In this document: positions 7,995-16,229 of the stretch, one piece after another
Numbering within the stretch: position 1 is the stretch's first letter
Layout of the letters: each line of letters starts with the position of its first letter
Assembly: GCF_007923445.1 (NCBI RefSeq)
Contig: NZ_VOJI01000022.1
Span: 1-48,231 of the forward strand
Source: Puniceibacterium confluentis
GTDB lineage: Bacteria > Pseudomonadota > Alphaproteobacteria > Rhodobacterales > Rhodobacteraceae
Direction of reading: 5' to 3'
DNA length: 48,231 nt
Notes under the pieces: model-generated
What the model was told of the DNA's origin: nothing
What the model saw: the letters and a program-made list of their open reading frames with translations, nothing else
The model's database searches: none
Position numbers and translations under genes: made by a program

Positions 7995-8195
7995 ATGTTA
8001 GAGTATCTGCTGGTCAAGTCGGCGGGTGTCGGCATGGGGATTTTTCTGGGATCGCTGATCGGTCTCGGGATCCGCAGTCGCAAGGGCAGGACCGAAGGTC
8101 TGCTGGCGGGGTCCGTGCCGCTGACGGCGCTGGCGGCGGGGCTTCTCGGGCTGGCTGTGATGATGGTGGTGACATACCTGGGGATGGAACGATGA
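7995..8195 (+). CDS. Small two-helix membrane protein
   Basis: A 66-residue protein with two hydrophobic segments (about residues 10-27 and 37-62) separated by a basic, polar loop [10 protein letters not shown]. This is a hairpin topology with the loop likely in the cytoplasm. GAGGG precedes the ATG, and its last four bases overlap the start of the YbjQ-like gene, so the two should be translationally coupled. No family is recognised. The pairing with the preceding 58-residue membrane protein suggests they may work together. Confidence 0.75.
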   Translation: MLEYLLVKSAGVGMGIFLGSLIGLGIRSRKGRTEGLLAGSVPLTALAAGLLGLAVMMVVTYLGMER

Positions 8196-8506
8196 TCCTG
8201 ACGACGACGCCCACACTGGAAGGGCACCGGATCACGGCCTACAAGGGCATCGTGGTCGGCGAAGCGATCATGGGCGCCAACTTCGTGCGTGATTTCTTTG
8301 CCTCGATCACGGATATCGTCGGGGGCCGCTCGGGCGCCTATGAATCCAAGCTGCAGGATGCCCGCGACACCGCCATGCGCGAGCTCGAGCAACGGGCAGC
8401 GGCCAAGGGCGCCAATGCGGTGGTCGGGGTGGATATCGACTATGAAGTGGTTGGCGAATCCATGCTGATGGTTTCTGTCTCGGGCACTGCGGTGGTGATC
8501 GACTGA
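8192..8506 (+). CDS. YbjQ/UPF0145 family protein
   Basis: A 104-residue soluble protein of the YbjQ family (UPF0145), sometimes described as a heavy-metal-binding domain. Matching features are the [21 protein letters not shown] start, [14 protein letters not shown]-like helix and the [15 protein letters not shown] segment. Family members form pentameric rings, but their function is not settled. It overlaps both neighbours: four bases with the small membrane protein and one base with the following methyltransferase-like gene. The place inside a suf operon is compatible with handling of a metal or with membrane-associated assembly, which is inference. Confidence 0.88.
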   Translation: MILTTTPTLEGHRITAYKGIVVGEAIMGANFVRDFFASITDIVGGRSGAYESKLQDARDTAMRELEQRAAAKGANAVVGVDIDYEVVGESMLMVSVSGTAVVID

Positions 8507-9105
8507 TGTCACAGATGGCCCTGCAGCGCCCCGAGCTGACCCTGCCCGAGCCTGAGGCCGCGCTGTTGCGCGCGTCTTATGCGCGGGCGGATGTCATCCT
8601 CGAATATGGCAGCGGCGGGTCCACGGTTCTGGCGTCGGAGATGCCGGGCAAGACCGTGTTCTCGGTGGAATCCGATCCGGACTGGGCGCAGATGATGCGC
8701 GACTGGCTGGCGTCCAACCCGCCCGCGCCGGGCACCGAGGTTGATATCATCTGGTCCGATGTCGGCCCGACCAAGGACTGGGGACGCCCGGTGGATGACA
8801 GCGAATGGCGCCGCTATTCGCGCTACCCGCTGCAAGTCTGGCAGCTCAAGGACTTTCGCCACCCGGACGTGGTGCTGGTCGACGGGCGGTTCCGCGAAGG
8901 CTGCGCTTTGGCGGCGGCCTTTCTGGCGGAACGTCCGCTGACGCTGCTGTTCGACGACTACGTCGGACGCCAGCAATATCATCAGGTCGAGGAGTTCCTT
9001 GGCCAGCCGGAAATCACTGGCCGCATGGCCAGATTCGAGATCACCCCGCAAGCCATACCGCCGAAGCGGTTGCTGCGGATCATGCAATTGACGGTGCGCC
9101 CCTGA
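8506..9105 (+). CDS. Methyltransferase-fold protein, SAM-type
   Basis: A 199-residue soluble protein. ILEYGSGGST at residues 31-40 is a glycine-rich nucleotide-binding loop of class I S-adenosylmethionine methyltransferases, and VFSVESD (residues 51-57) is the acidic ribose-binding strand. VVLVDGRFREG and LTLLFDDY follow as later strands. The rest is less typical, so it may be a diverged member or have another activity. It starts one base before the stop of the YbjQ gene (TGATG) and is 32 bases ahead of sufC. Substrate is unknown. Confidence 0.75.
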   Translation: MSQMALQRPELTLPEPEAALLRASYARADVILEYGSGGSTVLASEMPGKTVFSVESDPDWAQMMRDWLASNPPAPGTEVDIIWSDVGPTKDWGRPVDDSEWRRYSRYPLQVWQLKDFRHPDVVLVDGRFREGCALAAAFLAERPLTLLFDDYVGRQQYHQVEEFLGQPEITGRMARFEITPQAIPPKRLLRIMQLTVRP

Positions 9106-9137
9106 GCGCGCGACCAAGGACTGAAAGAGGACGAAAC

Positions 9138-9893
9138 ATGTTGGAAATCAAAAACCTGCACGTGAAACTTGAAGAAGAGGACAAGCAGATCCTCAAGGGT
9201 GTCAACCTGACGGTCGAGGCCGGCAAGGTGCATGCGATCATGGGTCCGAACGGTTCGGGCAAATCGACCCTGTCCTATGTGCTGTCGGGCCGCGAGGGCT
9301 ATGAGGTGACCGAGGGGTCCGCCACGCTGTTGGGCGAGGATCTTCTGGACATGGAACCGGAAGAGCGCGCCGCTGCCGGCCTGTTCCTGGCGTTCCAGTA
9401 CCCGGTTGAAATCCCGGGCGTCGGCAACATGACCTTCCTGCGCACGGCGGTGAACGCCCAGCGCAAGGCGCGTGGCGAAGAAGAGATGTCGTCGACCGAA
9501 TTCCTCAAGGAGATCCGCGCCCGTGCCAAGGATCTGAAGATCGACGCCGAGATGCTGAAGCGCCCGGTCAACGTCGGTTTTTCCGGCGGCGAGAAGAAGC
9601 GCAACGAAATTCTCCAGATGGCGATGCTGGAACCCAAGATGTGCATCCTGGACGAGACCGACTCCGGTCTGGACGTGGATGCGATGAAGCTGGTCGCCGA
9701 CGGCGTGAACGCGCTGCGCTCGGAAGGGCGCGGGTTCCTGGTGATCACCCACTACCAGCGCCTGCTGGACCACATCCAGCCGGACGTCGTGCACATCATG
9801 TCCGATGGCCGCATCGTCAAGACCGGTGGCCCCGAGCTGGCGCTCGAGGTCGAGAACAACGGGTATGCAGACATCGTGACGGAGGAGGCGTAA
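9138..9893 (+). CDS. sufC: Fe-S assembly ATPase SufC
   Basis: A 251-residue ABC-type ATPase that powers SufBC2D rather than transport. Walker A is GPNGSGKST (36-44), the signature is FSGGEKKR (148-155), Walker B with catalytic Glu is CILDETDSGLD (169-179) and the switch His is in VITHYQR. The ILDETDSGLD form and signature are typical of SufC. The ATG at 9138 has AGAGG upstream and matches the family N-terminus; longer in-frame extensions are not supported. Its stop overlaps the sufD start by one base. Confidence 0.97.
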   Translation: MLEIKNLHVKLEEEDKQILKGVNLTVEAGKVHAIMGPNGSGKSTLSYVLSGREGYEVTEGSATLLGEDLLDMEPEERAAAGLFLAFQYPVEIPGVGNMTFLRTAVNAQRKARGEEEMSSTEFLKEIRARAKDLKIDAEMLKRPVNVGFSGGEKKRNEILQMAMLEPKMCILDETDSGLDVDAMKLVADGVNALRSEGRGFLVITHYQRLLDHIQPDVVHIMSDGRIVKTGGPELALEVENNGYADIVTEEA

Positions 9894-11173
9894 TGGCCCT
9901 GCCGCAAGCAAAACGGGATCTGACCGAAGACCGCATCGCCGCGCTGACGCTGCCCACGGGCGGCTGGAGCGACGGCCCGCGCGCGGACGCCCTGACGCGG
10001 CTGCGTCTGATGGGCCTGCCGACGCGGCGGGACGAATACTGGAAATATACCCGCCCCGACAGCCTGACCCAGGTCGAGACGCCGAAAGCCGCCGTCTTTG
10101 AGGGCGAGGAGACACCGATCTTCGACGAAATCGACCGGCTCAAGGTGGTCTTTGTCGACGGCGTGTTCGATGCCGACGCCTCGGATGATCTGAGCCTGGA
10201 GGGGCTGAGCATCGAACGGCTGGCCACCAGTCGCGCCGACATCCACTGGGCCAAGGATCTGTATGGCCGTCTGGAAACCAATGGCCAGACACCGGTGAAC
10301 CGGCCGCTGGCAGCCCTGAACACCGCCTTTGCCACCGATGGTCTGCTGATCCATGTCACCGGCAAGGTCAGCAAGCCGGTCAACCTGATCTATCACCACG
10401 GATCAGAGACATCGGACGCGATCCTGCACCATGTGGTCAAGCTGGATGCCGGAGCCGAGATGACGCTGCTGGAAAACGGCCCGGCGGCGGCGCGGTTCAA
10501 CAAGGTGATGGAGGTCGACGTGGCCGACACCGCCCGGTTCCACCATGTCCGCGCCCAGGGCCGCGACTACGAACGCCGCGCGGCGACGCATATCTTTGCC
10601 CGCCTGGGCAGTGAGTCCGCCTTCAAGAGCTTCACGCTGACCGTGAACGGTGTGATGACGCGCAACGACTGTGTCATCGAGCTGACCGGTGACGACGCCA
10701 TCGCCCATGTGGCGGGGGCCTGCGTCGGCGACGGCGATTTCCACCACGACGACACCATCTTCATCACCCATGACGCGGTGAACTGCGAAAGCCGTCAGGT
10801 GTTCAAGAAGGTGCTGCGCAACGGCGCAACCGGCGTCTTTCAGGGCAAGATCCTGGTCAAGAAGGACGCGCAGAAGACCGACGGCTATCAGATCAGCCAG
10901 AGTCTCCTGCTGGACGGGGACAGCCAGTTCCTCGCCAAGCCGGAACTTGAGATCTATGCCGATGATGTGGCCTGCTCGCATGGCTCGACCTCGGGTGCGA
11001 TCGACGAAGAGGGGTTGTTCTACCTGCGGTCGCGTGGCGTGCCCGAGGGCCAGGCGACGGACTTGCTGACCATCGCCTTTCTGGCCGAGGCGGTGATGGA
11101 AATCGAGGACGCGGCGCTCGCGGACGAGATCAATGCCCGGATCGAGGGTTGGCTCCTTCGGCGGCGCAGCTGA
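9893..11173 (+). CDS. sufD: Fe-S assembly protein SufD
   Basis: A 426-residue SufD, the partner of SufB in the assembly scaffold, needed for iron delivery. The beta-helix core and the C-terminal signature SHGSTSGAIDEEGLFYLRSRG and the following VPEGQATDLLTIAFL block are clear. The N-terminal helical part has RRDEYWKYTRPDSL, as usual. The start overlaps the stop of sufC (TAATG), so the two are coupled. The gene is followed by two small membrane-protein genes before sufS, an arrangement that differs from the E. coli sufABCDSE order. Confidence 0.95.
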   Translation: MALPQAKRDLTEDRIAALTLPTGGWSDGPRADALTRLRLMGLPTRRDEYWKYTRPDSLTQVETPKAAVFEGEETPIFDEIDRLKVVFVDGVFDADASDDLSLEGLSIERLATSRADIHWAKDLYGRLETNGQTPVNRPLAALNTAFATDGLLIHVTGKVSKPVNLIYHHGSETSDAILHHVVKLDAGAEMTLLENGPAAARFNKVMEVDVADTARFHHVRAQGRDYERRAATHIFARLGSESAFKSFTLTVNGVMTRNDCVIELTGDDAIAHVAGACVGDGDFHHDDTIFITHDAVNCESRQVFKKVLRNGATGVFQGKILVKKDAQKTDGYQISQSLLLDGDSQFLAKPELEIYADDVACSHGSTSGAIDEEGLFYLRSRGVPEGQATDLLTIAFLAEAVMEIEDAALADEINARIEGWLLRRRS

Positions 11174-11180
11174 GGACGGG

Positions 11181-11675
11181 ATGCCGGTCACCCGTGATAT
11201 TGCGGCCTCCTATCGGGGGCCGGGTGCTGTCATGCGACGGCTGCTGGCGTCTGGCCCGCGGGAGGACCGCGCGCTTGCGATCCTCATGGCGGCCTGTGGG
11301 CTGATCTTTGTTGCGCAGTGGCCGGCCCTGTCACGGCAGGCGCACCTTGAGGGCCGCGAACTGAACGAGTTGCTTGCGGGCGCGCTGTTCGGCTGGATCT
11401 TTCTTGCGCCGCTGCTGCTCTATGGTCTGGCGGCGCTGAGCCATCTGGTCGCCAGGGCCTTCGGCGGCAGGGGAAGCTGGTACGGCGCGCGGCTGGCCCT
11501 GTTCTGGAGCCTGCTGGCAGCGACGCCGCTGGTGTTGCTGAACGGATTGGTGGCCGGACTGGTCGGGCAGGGCGCGGCGCTGACCCTGGTCGGTATCCTG
11601 TGGTGCGCTGTGTTCCTCTGGTTCTGGATCAGCTGCCTGCTGGCATCCGAGCGCCGGACCGGAGCGGTGTCATGA
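11181..11675 (+). CDS. YIP1-like membrane protein
   Basis: A 164-residue inner-membrane protein with four or five hydrophobic segments, separated by short basic loops (ARAFGGRGSWYGARL). The pattern resembles the bacterial YIP1 domain family, whose role is unclear. The ATG at 11181 is chosen because GAGGACGGG lies directly upstream and eight bases after the sufD stop. An earlier in-frame start overlaps sufD and would add a non-hydrophobic N-terminus. Its end overlaps the next membrane-protein gene by four bases (ATGA). Confidence 0.75.
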   Translation: MPVTRDIAASYRGPGAVMRRLLASGPREDRALAILMAACGLIFVAQWPALSRQAHLEGRELNELLAGALFGWIFLAPLLLYGLAALSHLVARAFGGRGSWYGARLALFWSLLAATPLVLLNGLVAGLVGQGAALTLVGILWCAVFLWFWISCLLASERRTGAVS

Positions 11676-12262
11676 AACCGGGCGCCCTGCTGCAACTGGG
11701 ATGGCACAGCGTCATTGCCCCGCGCGAGGTGGCGCGGCTTTTGCTGTCGCTGCGGCCCAGCCACGAGGTGTTGCTGCTGGGGTTTGCCCTGGTGGTGGTG
11801 CTGAATGCGCTGGTCTTTGGCGCTGCGACCCTGCTGTCGCCCTCTGCGGCGGGGACGGGTCTGGTGATGATCAGCCCGGTGATCTTTCTGCTCACCCTGA
11901 GCGGCGCACTGGGGGCCACGGTGCTGGCGCTGACCTGGACCGGCCGGGCGCTGGGCGGCAGGGCCCGGATCGAGGACATTGCCCTGTTGCTGATCTGGAT
12001 GCAGGCACTGCGCCTGGTGGTGCAGGTCGCGATGCTGGTGATTGTGCCGCTGAGCACCGGGCTGGCGGCTCTGCTGGTGGTCGCGGCCTCGGCGGCGGGG
12101 GTGTGGATCCTGGTGCATTTTCTTGACGAGGCGCACCACTTTGCCAGCCCGCTGCGCGCGCTTTTGGTGCTGCTGCTGGGGGTCACGGGCACGGCCCTTG
12201 GCCTTGCTCTTTTTCTGTCCCTGATTGGGGCCACGACAATGGGACTGAACGGGTATGTATGA
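11672..12262 (+). CDS. YIP1 family membrane protein
   Basis: A 196-residue inner-membrane protein with five hydrophobic segments. The N-terminus GWHSVIAPREVARLLLSLRP is typical of bacterial YIP1-domain proteins, and a polar loop GGRARIEDIALLL follows segment two. It is coupled to the preceding membrane gene (ATGA overlap) and overlaps sufS by eight bases, so it is an integral part of the suf transcript. No function is known for these proteins in Fe-S assembly. Confidence 0.8.
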   Translation: MKPGALLQLGWHSVIAPREVARLLLSLRPSHEVLLLGFALVVVLNALVFGAATLLSPSAAGTGLVMISPVIFLLTLSGALGATVLALTWTGRALGGRARIEDIALLLIWMQALRLVVQVAMLVIVPLSTGLAALLVVAASAAGVWILVHFLDEAHHFASPLRALLVLLLGVTGTALGLALFLSLIGATTMGLNGYV

Positions 12263-13475
12263 CGTCACAGAAATCCGCCGGGATTTTCCGATCCTGAGCC
12301 GCAGCGTGAACGGCAAGCCTCTGGTCTATCTGGACAACGGCGCCTCGGCGCAAAAACCGCAGATAGTGATTGATGCGGTCACGCGGGCCTATTCCGAAGA
12401 ATATTCCAACGTGCATCGCGGGCTGCACTATCTGTCGAACCTTGCGACCGAGAAATATGAATCCACCCGTGGCGTGATCGCGCGTTTTCTGGGGGTGGCG
12501 GACGAGGACGAGATCATCTTTACCTCCGGCACCACCGAAGGCATCAACCTCGTGGCCTACGGCTGGGCCATGCCGCAGATGCAGCCCGGCGACGAGATCG
12601 TGCTGTCGGTGATGGAACACCACGCCAACATCGTGCCCTGGCATTTCCTGCGCGAACGGCAGGGTGTGGTGCTGAAATGGGTGGATGTGGACAGCACCGG
12701 GGCGCTTGATCCGCAGGCGGTGATCGACGCCATCGGGCCAAGGACCAGACTGGTGGCCGTCACGCAGGTGTCCAACGTTCTGGGAACGGTGGTGGACGTC
12801 AAGGCGATCTGCGAGGGCGCACGTGCCAAGGGGGTGCCGGTTCTGGTCGACGGCTCGCAGGCCGCCGTGCACATGCCGGTGAATGTGCCGGACATCGGCT
12901 GTGATTTCTACGCCATAACGGGCCACAAGCTGTACGGGCCCTCCGGGTCCGGTGCGATCTACATCCGCCGCGAGCGCATGAATCAGATGCGCCCCTTCCT
13001 TGGGGGCGGCGATATGATCCGCGAGGTCCACAAGGACGAGGTGACCTGGAACGATCCGCCGATGAAGTTCGAGGCCGGCACGCCGGGGATCGTGCAGACC
13101 ATCGGTCTGGGTGTGGCGCTGGAATACATGATGGCTCTGGGGATGGAGAATATCGCCGCGCACGAGGGGAAGTTGCGCGACTATGCCCGTAGCCGGCTGG
13201 ACGGGTTGAACTGGTTGCAGGTGCAGGGCACTACGCCGGACAAGGCGGCGATCTTTTCCTTTACCCTCGACAGCGCGGCGCATGCGCACGACATCTCGAC
13301 CATTCTGGATAAAAAGGGGGTGGCAGTGCGTGCCGGTCAGCACTGCGCCGGCCCGCTGATGGATCACCTCGGGCTGACTGCCACCTGCCGTGCGTCGTTC
13401 GGGCTATATAACACGCTGGAAGAGGTCGATGTGCTGATCGACGCGCTGGAGCTGGCGCACGAGCTGTTCGCCTAG
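12255..13475 (+). CDS. sufS: Cysteine desulfurase SufS
   Basis: A 406-residue group II cysteine desulfurase that provides sulfur to the SufBCD scaffold. The start VRRDFPILSR-type segment, YLDNGASAQKP, VHRGLHYLS, PLP lysine 225 in ITGHKLYGP and active Cys364 in RAGQHCAGP are all present and match E. coli SufS spacing. SufS normally needs SufE or SufU to relay the persulfide, but neither is encoded nearby. It is the last gene of the operon in this window; no sufA or sufT follows. Confidence 0.96.
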   Translation: MYDVTEIRRDFPILSRSVNGKPLVYLDNGASAQKPQIVIDAVTRAYSEEYSNVHRGLHYLSNLATEKYESTRGVIARFLGVADEDEIIFTSGTTEGINLVAYGWAMPQMQPGDEIVLSVMEHHANIVPWHFLRERQGVVLKWVDVDSTGALDPQAVIDAIGPRTRLVAVTQVSNVLGTVVDVKAICEGARAKGVPVLVDGSQAAVHMPVNVPDIGCDFYAITGHKLYGPSGSGAIYIRRERMNQMRPFLGGGDMIREVHKDEVTWNDPPMKFEAGTPGIVQTIGLGVALEYMMALGMENIAAHEGKLRDYARSRLDGLNWLQVQGTTPDKAAIFSFTLDSAAHAHDISTILDKKGVAVRAGQHCAGPLMDHLGLTATCRASFGLYNTLEEVDVLIDALELAHELFA

Positions 13476-13589
13476 CACCGCCGCGGCAGATTTCTGATTG
13501 CGAGCGCTGTGACTTTGTCCTATGACGCCGCTCAGGCACCCACGGCCCGGCTGGACAAGGCCGCACCGCCAGATGGCGCAAGGCAGTGG

Positions 13590-13617
13590 TTGCAAGCGTT
13601 GAAAGGTAAGATATACA
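13590..13617 (+). promoter_or_regulatory. Promoter of tRNA-Arg gene
   Basis: TTGCAA and TATACA boxes with a 16-base spacer lie about 58 bases before the 5' end of the tRNA. This is a good sigma-70-like match and the only strong one in the gap after sufS. Confidence 0.5.
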
Positions 13618-13674
13618 TCGGGATGTTGATGGCGGGACCGTTTCGGGTCTGCTATGAGACACCCGAAGTCAGAT

Positions 13675-13751
13675 GGTCCCGTAGCTCAGCTGGATAGAGT
13701 GCTCGCCTCCGAAGCGAGAGGTCGCGCGTTCGAATCGCGCCGGGACCACCA
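13675..13751 (+). tRNA. tRNA-Arg (CCG anticodon)
   Basis: A 77-base tRNA with encoded CCA. The acceptor stem pairs GGTCCCG with CGGGACC, the anticodon stem-loop is CTCGC-CTCCGAA-GCGAG with anticodon CCG (reads CGG, Arg), and the T arm is GCGCG-TTCGAAT-CGCGC. The D-loop AGCTGGATA is canonical. All stems pair, so it is probably functional. Confidence 0.96.
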
Positions 13752-13924
13752 TCCTTTTCCAATCCGTTATGTCGAATGTTCACCTCGCCGAGGCGCGCGG
13801 CCCAGGACCGGGTCGGCTGGCTGCGGTGCGACCGCAACCGGGTTGTCCACATCCTGCTGCATCGGTGATATGGGTCCGGCAGGGCCGGGGGATCGCGTCG
13901 CGCTCGGGTAAACATGTGGAGAGC

Positions 13925-14626
13925 ATGATGTTGCGAAAGCTGGTGTGCATCGGTGTCCTGTGCCTGCTGGGGTCTGCGACCTCCGGCCTGGCGGAATCCG
14001 CCAGCTTTCGGCTGCTGCTCGATGGCCGCGACATGGGCAGGCTCGATCTGCGGTCAAACGGGCGCAGCACCGGGTTTCAGGGCAGCCTTCTTGCGCTTCT
14101 GGACAACACGCCGCTGGGGCTGGCTGACGGCAAGTTTCAGAGCGTGTCGCAGCCCGCGCAGACCGCGGAAGGGCGCGCTGTGCAGCAGTATGAAAGCCAC
14201 AGCGCCACCGGCCGCAAGAACCGGGTGATTTCGTTTCTGCTGGAAAATGGCCGGGTGGTTCAGACCGATGTCGCGCCGCCGGGCGAACGGACAGCGCTGT
14301 CCAACCCCGAAAAGGTCCCCGCCGGGGTGATCGACCCGGCGATGGCGCTGGACCGCATCGTGTCGGCCGGCACCTGTCCCGAAGCGTTGCGCTATTATGA
14401 TGGTCGGCGGGTTGTCGAGATTTCCTTCACGTCGTCGGACGTCAACGGGCCCCGCCGGACCTGCCACGGCACGTACCGGGTGATCGCCGGTCCGGGGCAT
14501 CTGTCGCCGATCCGGATCACCAGGCTCGGCATGGACCTTACCTATGTCTCGGGGCCGGACGGCAAGGTCTCGCTGGCGGAAATCGACCTGAAGACCGGTC
14601 CCTTCCGCCTGCAAATGCTGCGCTGA
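13925..14626 (+). CDS. Exported DUF3108-like protein
   Basis: A 233-residue protein with a clear Sec signal peptide (MMLRKLVCIGVLCLLGSATS, cleavage probably after GLA) and a beta-rich mature part. The pattern LLLDGRDMGRLDLRSN followed by several short strands and a DPAMALDRIV-type segment resembles DUF3108 periplasmic proteins. Two cysteines of the mature part (in AGTCPEAL and RRTCHGT) could form a disulfide. The ATG at 13925 is chosen because of GGAGAG upstream and the signal peptide. Function is unknown. Confidence 0.75.
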   Translation: MMLRKLVCIGVLCLLGSATSGLAESASFRLLLDGRDMGRLDLRSNGRSTGFQGSLLALLDNTPLGLADGKFQSVSQPAQTAEGRAVQQYESHSATGRKNRVISFLLENGRVVQTDVAPPGERTALSNPEKVPAGVIDPAMALDRIVSAGTCPEALRYYDGRRVVEISFTSSDVNGPRRTCHGTYRVIAGPGHLSPIRITRLGMDLTYVSGPDGKVSLAEIDLKTGPFRLQMLR

Positions 14627-14666
14627 GCACCGACCGCCGCCGACCTCGCCGGACCGCGCCTTTGCC

Positions 14667-15419
14667 TCAGCGGCTTGCCGCGTAGTAGGACACCTTCCGT
14701 TCCAGGTATCCGAGGAATTCCGAGATCGAAAAGGCCAGGGCGAAGAGCACGATGAGCACGGCCCAGAAATGGCTCATCAGGAAGTTGGACGCGTAGAGTT
14801 CAAACAATGCGCCGAACCCGACGATCGAGATCAGCAACTGGCCGATGATCACGCCCTTGACCGCCCGGATCACCCCGATGCGCACGCCGCCGAGGATTTC
14901 CGGCAAGGCGGCCCAGAAATACACCTTGGCAAAGGCATCCAGCGGCGATGCGCCAAAGCTTGTCGCCATTTCGACGAGGGACCGGTTGATCTGGCGCACG
15001 CCGGCGCGGGTGTTGAGGATGATGATCCAGATCCCGAACAGGGTGGTCGTGATGATGATCGACTTCATGCCAAAGCCGAACAGCACCATCAACACCGGCA
15101 CCAGCGCGGTCAATGGCGCGCTGACAAAGATGTTGACCCAAGGCAACAGCAGCTCGTCGAGCAGGCGGCTGCGCCCCATGAAGATCCCGACGGGGATGCC
15201 GATGACGATGGAAAAGAACACCCCGGCCAGAAAGGCCTGGGCGGTTTCCCAAAGGGCGTTCAGGAATGCCGGAGAGCCGATGATCACGAACAGGGTCGCA
15301 AAAACATTGGACAGTGGCGGCACGAAGAACGTGAGGTCGAGCTGGCCGATGATTTCCCACAGCAGCCCCCAGATCAGCAGCGACGACATCGCGGGCAGCT
15401 TGTATCCCTTGATCCACAT
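14667..15419 (-). CDS. ABC importer permease, SsuC/TauC-like
   Basis: A 250-residue inner-membrane permease of the BPD family with six hydrophobic segments. The EAA-type cytoplasmic loop is MATSFGASPLDAFAKVYFWAALPEI, near residues 150-175. The group (nitrate/sulfonate/taurine type) is clear, but the substrate is not. It is the last gene of a four-gene unit with the ATPase upstream (nine bases apart) and a second, distinct permease. It probably pairs with the other permease as a heterodimer. Confidence 0.9.
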   Translation of the reverse strand: MWIKGYKLPAMSSLLIWGLLWEIIGQLDLTFFVPPLSNVFATLFVIIGSPAFLNALWETAQAFLAGVFFSIVIGIPVGIFMGRSRLLDELLLPWVNIFVSAPLTALVPVLMVLFGFGMKSIIITTTLFGIWIIILNTRAGVRQINRSLVEMATSFGASPLDAFAKVYFWAALPEILGGVRIGVIRAVKGVIIGQLLISIVGFGALFELYASNFLMSHFWAVLIVLFALAFSISEFLGYLERKVSYYAASR

Positions 15420-15428
15420 GGTGCTCTC

Positions 15429-16229
15429 CTATTCGACGTAGCTGCGCAGCGACGCCCAGATTTCATCGACGATGTCGAGATATTCCGGGTCGCGGCGGAT
15501 GTTCTCGACACCTTTCGAACGGAAACTGGTCGGGCGGATGATTTCCGAAACCCGGCTGGGACGCGGCAGCAGGATGGCGATCTGGTCCGAGACATAGACC
15601 GCCTCTTCGATCGAATGGGTCACAAAGATGAAGGTCTTGTTCTCGTTGGCCACCAGCGCGAGCAGGTCTTCCTGAAACTTGCGGCGGGTCTGTTCGTCGA
15701 CCGCCGAGAACGGCTCGTCCAGCAGCAGAACCCTGGAATCCACGGCCAGGGCGCGGGCGAGGCCGACGCGCTGGCGCATCCCGCCCGAGAGTTCGTGCGG
15801 GTAGGCCTTTTCAAAACCGCCAAGGCCGACATCCTTGATGTACTTTGCCGCCTTGGCCTCGCGCTCGGACTTGGCGACGCCGCGCAATTCCAGGCCAAAG
15901 GCCACGTTGCGCATCACGTTGGCCCAGGGCAGCAGCGCAAAATCCTGGAACACGAAGGATCGGTTCGGGCCGGGGCCCACCACGGGTTTGCCGTTGACGA
16001 TGATCTCCCCCGAGTCGGGCTTCAGCAGTCCGGCAATGATCTTGAGCAGGGTGGTCTTGCCGCAGCCCGAAGGCCCGAGCAGCGAGGTGAGCTGCCCGCG
16101 CGGGAATTCCAGTGTCATATCCTTGAGCGCGACAACCGACCCGTAATTCTTTGAGACACCGCGCACGGAGACGGCGATTTCCTGATCCAGCGGCCGGGCA
16201 TCCGAAAAGGCTTTGTTAGTCTGTGACAT
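15429..16229 (-). CDS. ABC importer ATPase, SsuB/TauB-like
   Basis: A 266-residue ATP-binding subunit. Walker A is GPSGCGKTT, signature LSGGMRQRVGLARAL, Walker B LLLDEPFSAVD and the switch loop VTHSIEEAVYVSDQI. The VFQDFALLPWANV Q-loop is typical of the SsuB/TauB group. The start at 16229 is chosen because a Shine-Dalgarno-like AAAGGA lies upstream; a start four codons earlier is possible. It overlaps the 3' end of the upstream permease gene by 14 bases. Confidence 0.93.
   Translation of the reverse strand: MSQTNKAFSDARPLDQEIAVSVRGVSKNYGSVVALKDMTLEFPRGQLTSLLGPSGCGKTTLLKIIAGLLKPDSGEIIVNGKPVVGPGPNRSFVFQDFALLPWANVMRNVAFGLELRGVAKSEREAKAAKYIKDVGLGGFEKAYPHELSGGMRQRVGLARALAVDSRVLLLDEPFSAVDEQTRRKFQEDLLALVANENKTFIFVTHSIEEAVYVSDQIAILLPRPSRVSEIIRPTSFRSKGVENIRRDPEYLDIVDEIWASLRSYVE

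Noticed and set aside
13652-13915. Minus-strand frame of 87 residues over the tRNA with a GAIRTRDLSLRRRALYPAELR-type text
   Set aside because: This is the well-known false frame produced by reading a tRNA-Arg on the wrong strand. It has no ribosome site and the tRNA explains the conservation.
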